Source of the DNA: Verrucomicrobiota bacterium JB023
GTDB taxonomy: Bacteria; Verrucomicrobiota; Verrucomicrobiia; Verrucomicrobiales; Akkermansiaceae
Assembly: GCA_030673895.1 (NCBI GenBank)
Contig: JAUTCR010000057.1
Span: 1 to 64,000 of the forward strand
Direction: 5' to 3'
Length of the DNA stretch: 64,000 bases
The notes below the pieces were generated by a model. That model made no database searches and had not been told where the DNA came from. It worked only from the letters and a program-made list of their open reading frames with translations. The first letter of the stretch is position 1. Each line of letters opens with the position of its first letter. Of the stretch, positions 63,648 to 64,000 are shown piece after piece. The position numbers and the translations under genes are program-made.

Positions 63648-64000
63648 ATGGACGTTCTAATTGTAGATGACGAAAAATCGATTCGGACCGCTACCTCGGT
63701 GGCCATCGAATCCGAAGGCCACTATGTCGAAACCGCGGATAGTGCCCATATCGCCGAAATGAAGCTGAAGGAGGAGGATTATCAACTCGTCTTCCTCGAC
63801 TTGCGTCTCGGCGAGGACAGCGGAATGGATGTGCTGAGAAACATCGTCAAATACAAGCCTCACATCCCGGTCGTCATCTTCACCGCCCATGCTTCCATCG
63901 AGACCGCCATCGAGGCCACCCGGGAAGGAGCCTTCGATTACCTCGAAAAGCCCTTCACCCCGGACCAGCTCCGCGCCATTCTTCTGAAAGCCGAGAAGGC
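63648..64000 (+). CDS. NtrC/AlgB-like response regulator, 3' end outside window
   Basis: Only the first 118 residues are in the window. Receiver domain: acidic pair in LIVDDEKS, phosphoacceptor Asp51 in VFLDLRLGEDSGMDVL, Thr79 in IFTAHAS and Lys101 in YLEKPFTPDQLRA. The stretch around Asp51 and the PFTPDQLR end resemble AlgB of the KinB/AlgB system, so an AAA+ sigma-54 activator domain and a Fis-type HTH are expected beyond the window. A cognate kinase is expected further right. Upstream lie a small membrane protein gene and a repeat-rich regulatory stretch. Confidence 0.82.
   Translation, partial: MDVLIVDDEKSIRTATSVAIESEGHYVETADSAHIAEMKLKEEDYQLVFLDLRLGEDSGMDVLRNIVKYKPHIPVVIFTAHASIETAIEATREGAFDYLEKPFTPDQLRAILLKAEK

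Overview
The window comes from a GC-rich bacterial chromosome. The best guess is Verrucomicrobiota, possibly a marine Verrucomicrobiales member. This is an inference from three exported proteins ending in a PEP-CTERM anchor (Ile-Pro-Glu-Pro-Ser, hydrophobic segment, Arg-rich tail), many large secreted proteins with discoidin-like, beta-helix, LamG or RHS modules, many starts without a Shine-Dalgarno sequence, and an AcnB-type aconitase. I see no rRNA, tRNA, CRISPR array, phage or insertion sequence. Most of the window reads as stable chromosome, with accessory patches around the PEP-CTERM genes (26-27 kb, 39-41 kb), the RHS giant (48.7-55.9 kb) and the small envelope genes (59-64 kb).

Layout. 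0-8 kb: a di-heme peroxidase open at the left edge, a two-repeat discoidin-like exported protein, larB and larC (nickel-pincer cofactor synthesis), and a large beta-helix exported protein. 8-16 kb: a leftward pair (MidA-type methyltransferase, CPA2 antiporter) diverges from a tight rightward trio: a class A penicillin-binding protein whose transpeptidase site looks dead, a zinc-ribbon membrane protein, and a protein with a nucleotidyltransferase-like motif. 16-21.6 kb: a complete trans-4-hydroxy-L-proline catabolic operon (deaminase, epimerase, alpha-ketoglutarate semialdehyde dehydrogenase, D-hydroxyproline dehydrogenase) diverging from a PAS-AraC regulator. 21.6-30.5 kb: cysteine desulfurase, DUF1206 membrane protein, secreted metallophosphoesterase-LamG, a PEP-CTERM protein, a PI-PLC-like protein, a PhnY-like aldehyde dehydrogenase and a DEDD exonuclease.

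30.5-39 kb: dynamin-like GTPase, polysaccharide deacetylase lipoprotein, histidine kinase, OmpR-type regulator and a von Willebrand A protein, all leftward; then a DUF2071 protein and a LOG-family protein. 39-41 kb: two tandem paralogous PEP-CTERM genes. 41-48.6 kb: hypoxanthine phosphoribosyltransferase, a LysR regulator divergent from a pirin, two YceI-domain proteins (one fused to a degenerate rhodanese), pterin dehydratase, small lipoproteins, a GYF/AIM24 protein, a LysE exporter and a small cytochrome c. 48.7-59 kb: a 2391-residue chimeric RHS protein and aconitase B. 59-64 kb: a REPIN-like inverted repeat, several small envelope proteins (one only 55 residues), a flavin disulfide reductase, and an AlgB-like response regulator cut by the right edge.

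The clearest metabolic unit is the hydroxyproline pathway, leading to 2-oxoglutarate, which would feed the TCA cycle that also contains AcnB. The least explained items are the degenerate PBP operon, the near-palindrome shared upstream of PEP-CTERM genes, the RHS chimera with a pseudo-esterase, and the repeat-bearing promoter region of the AlgB-like regulator. Functions are read from motifs and remembered families; no database search was run.
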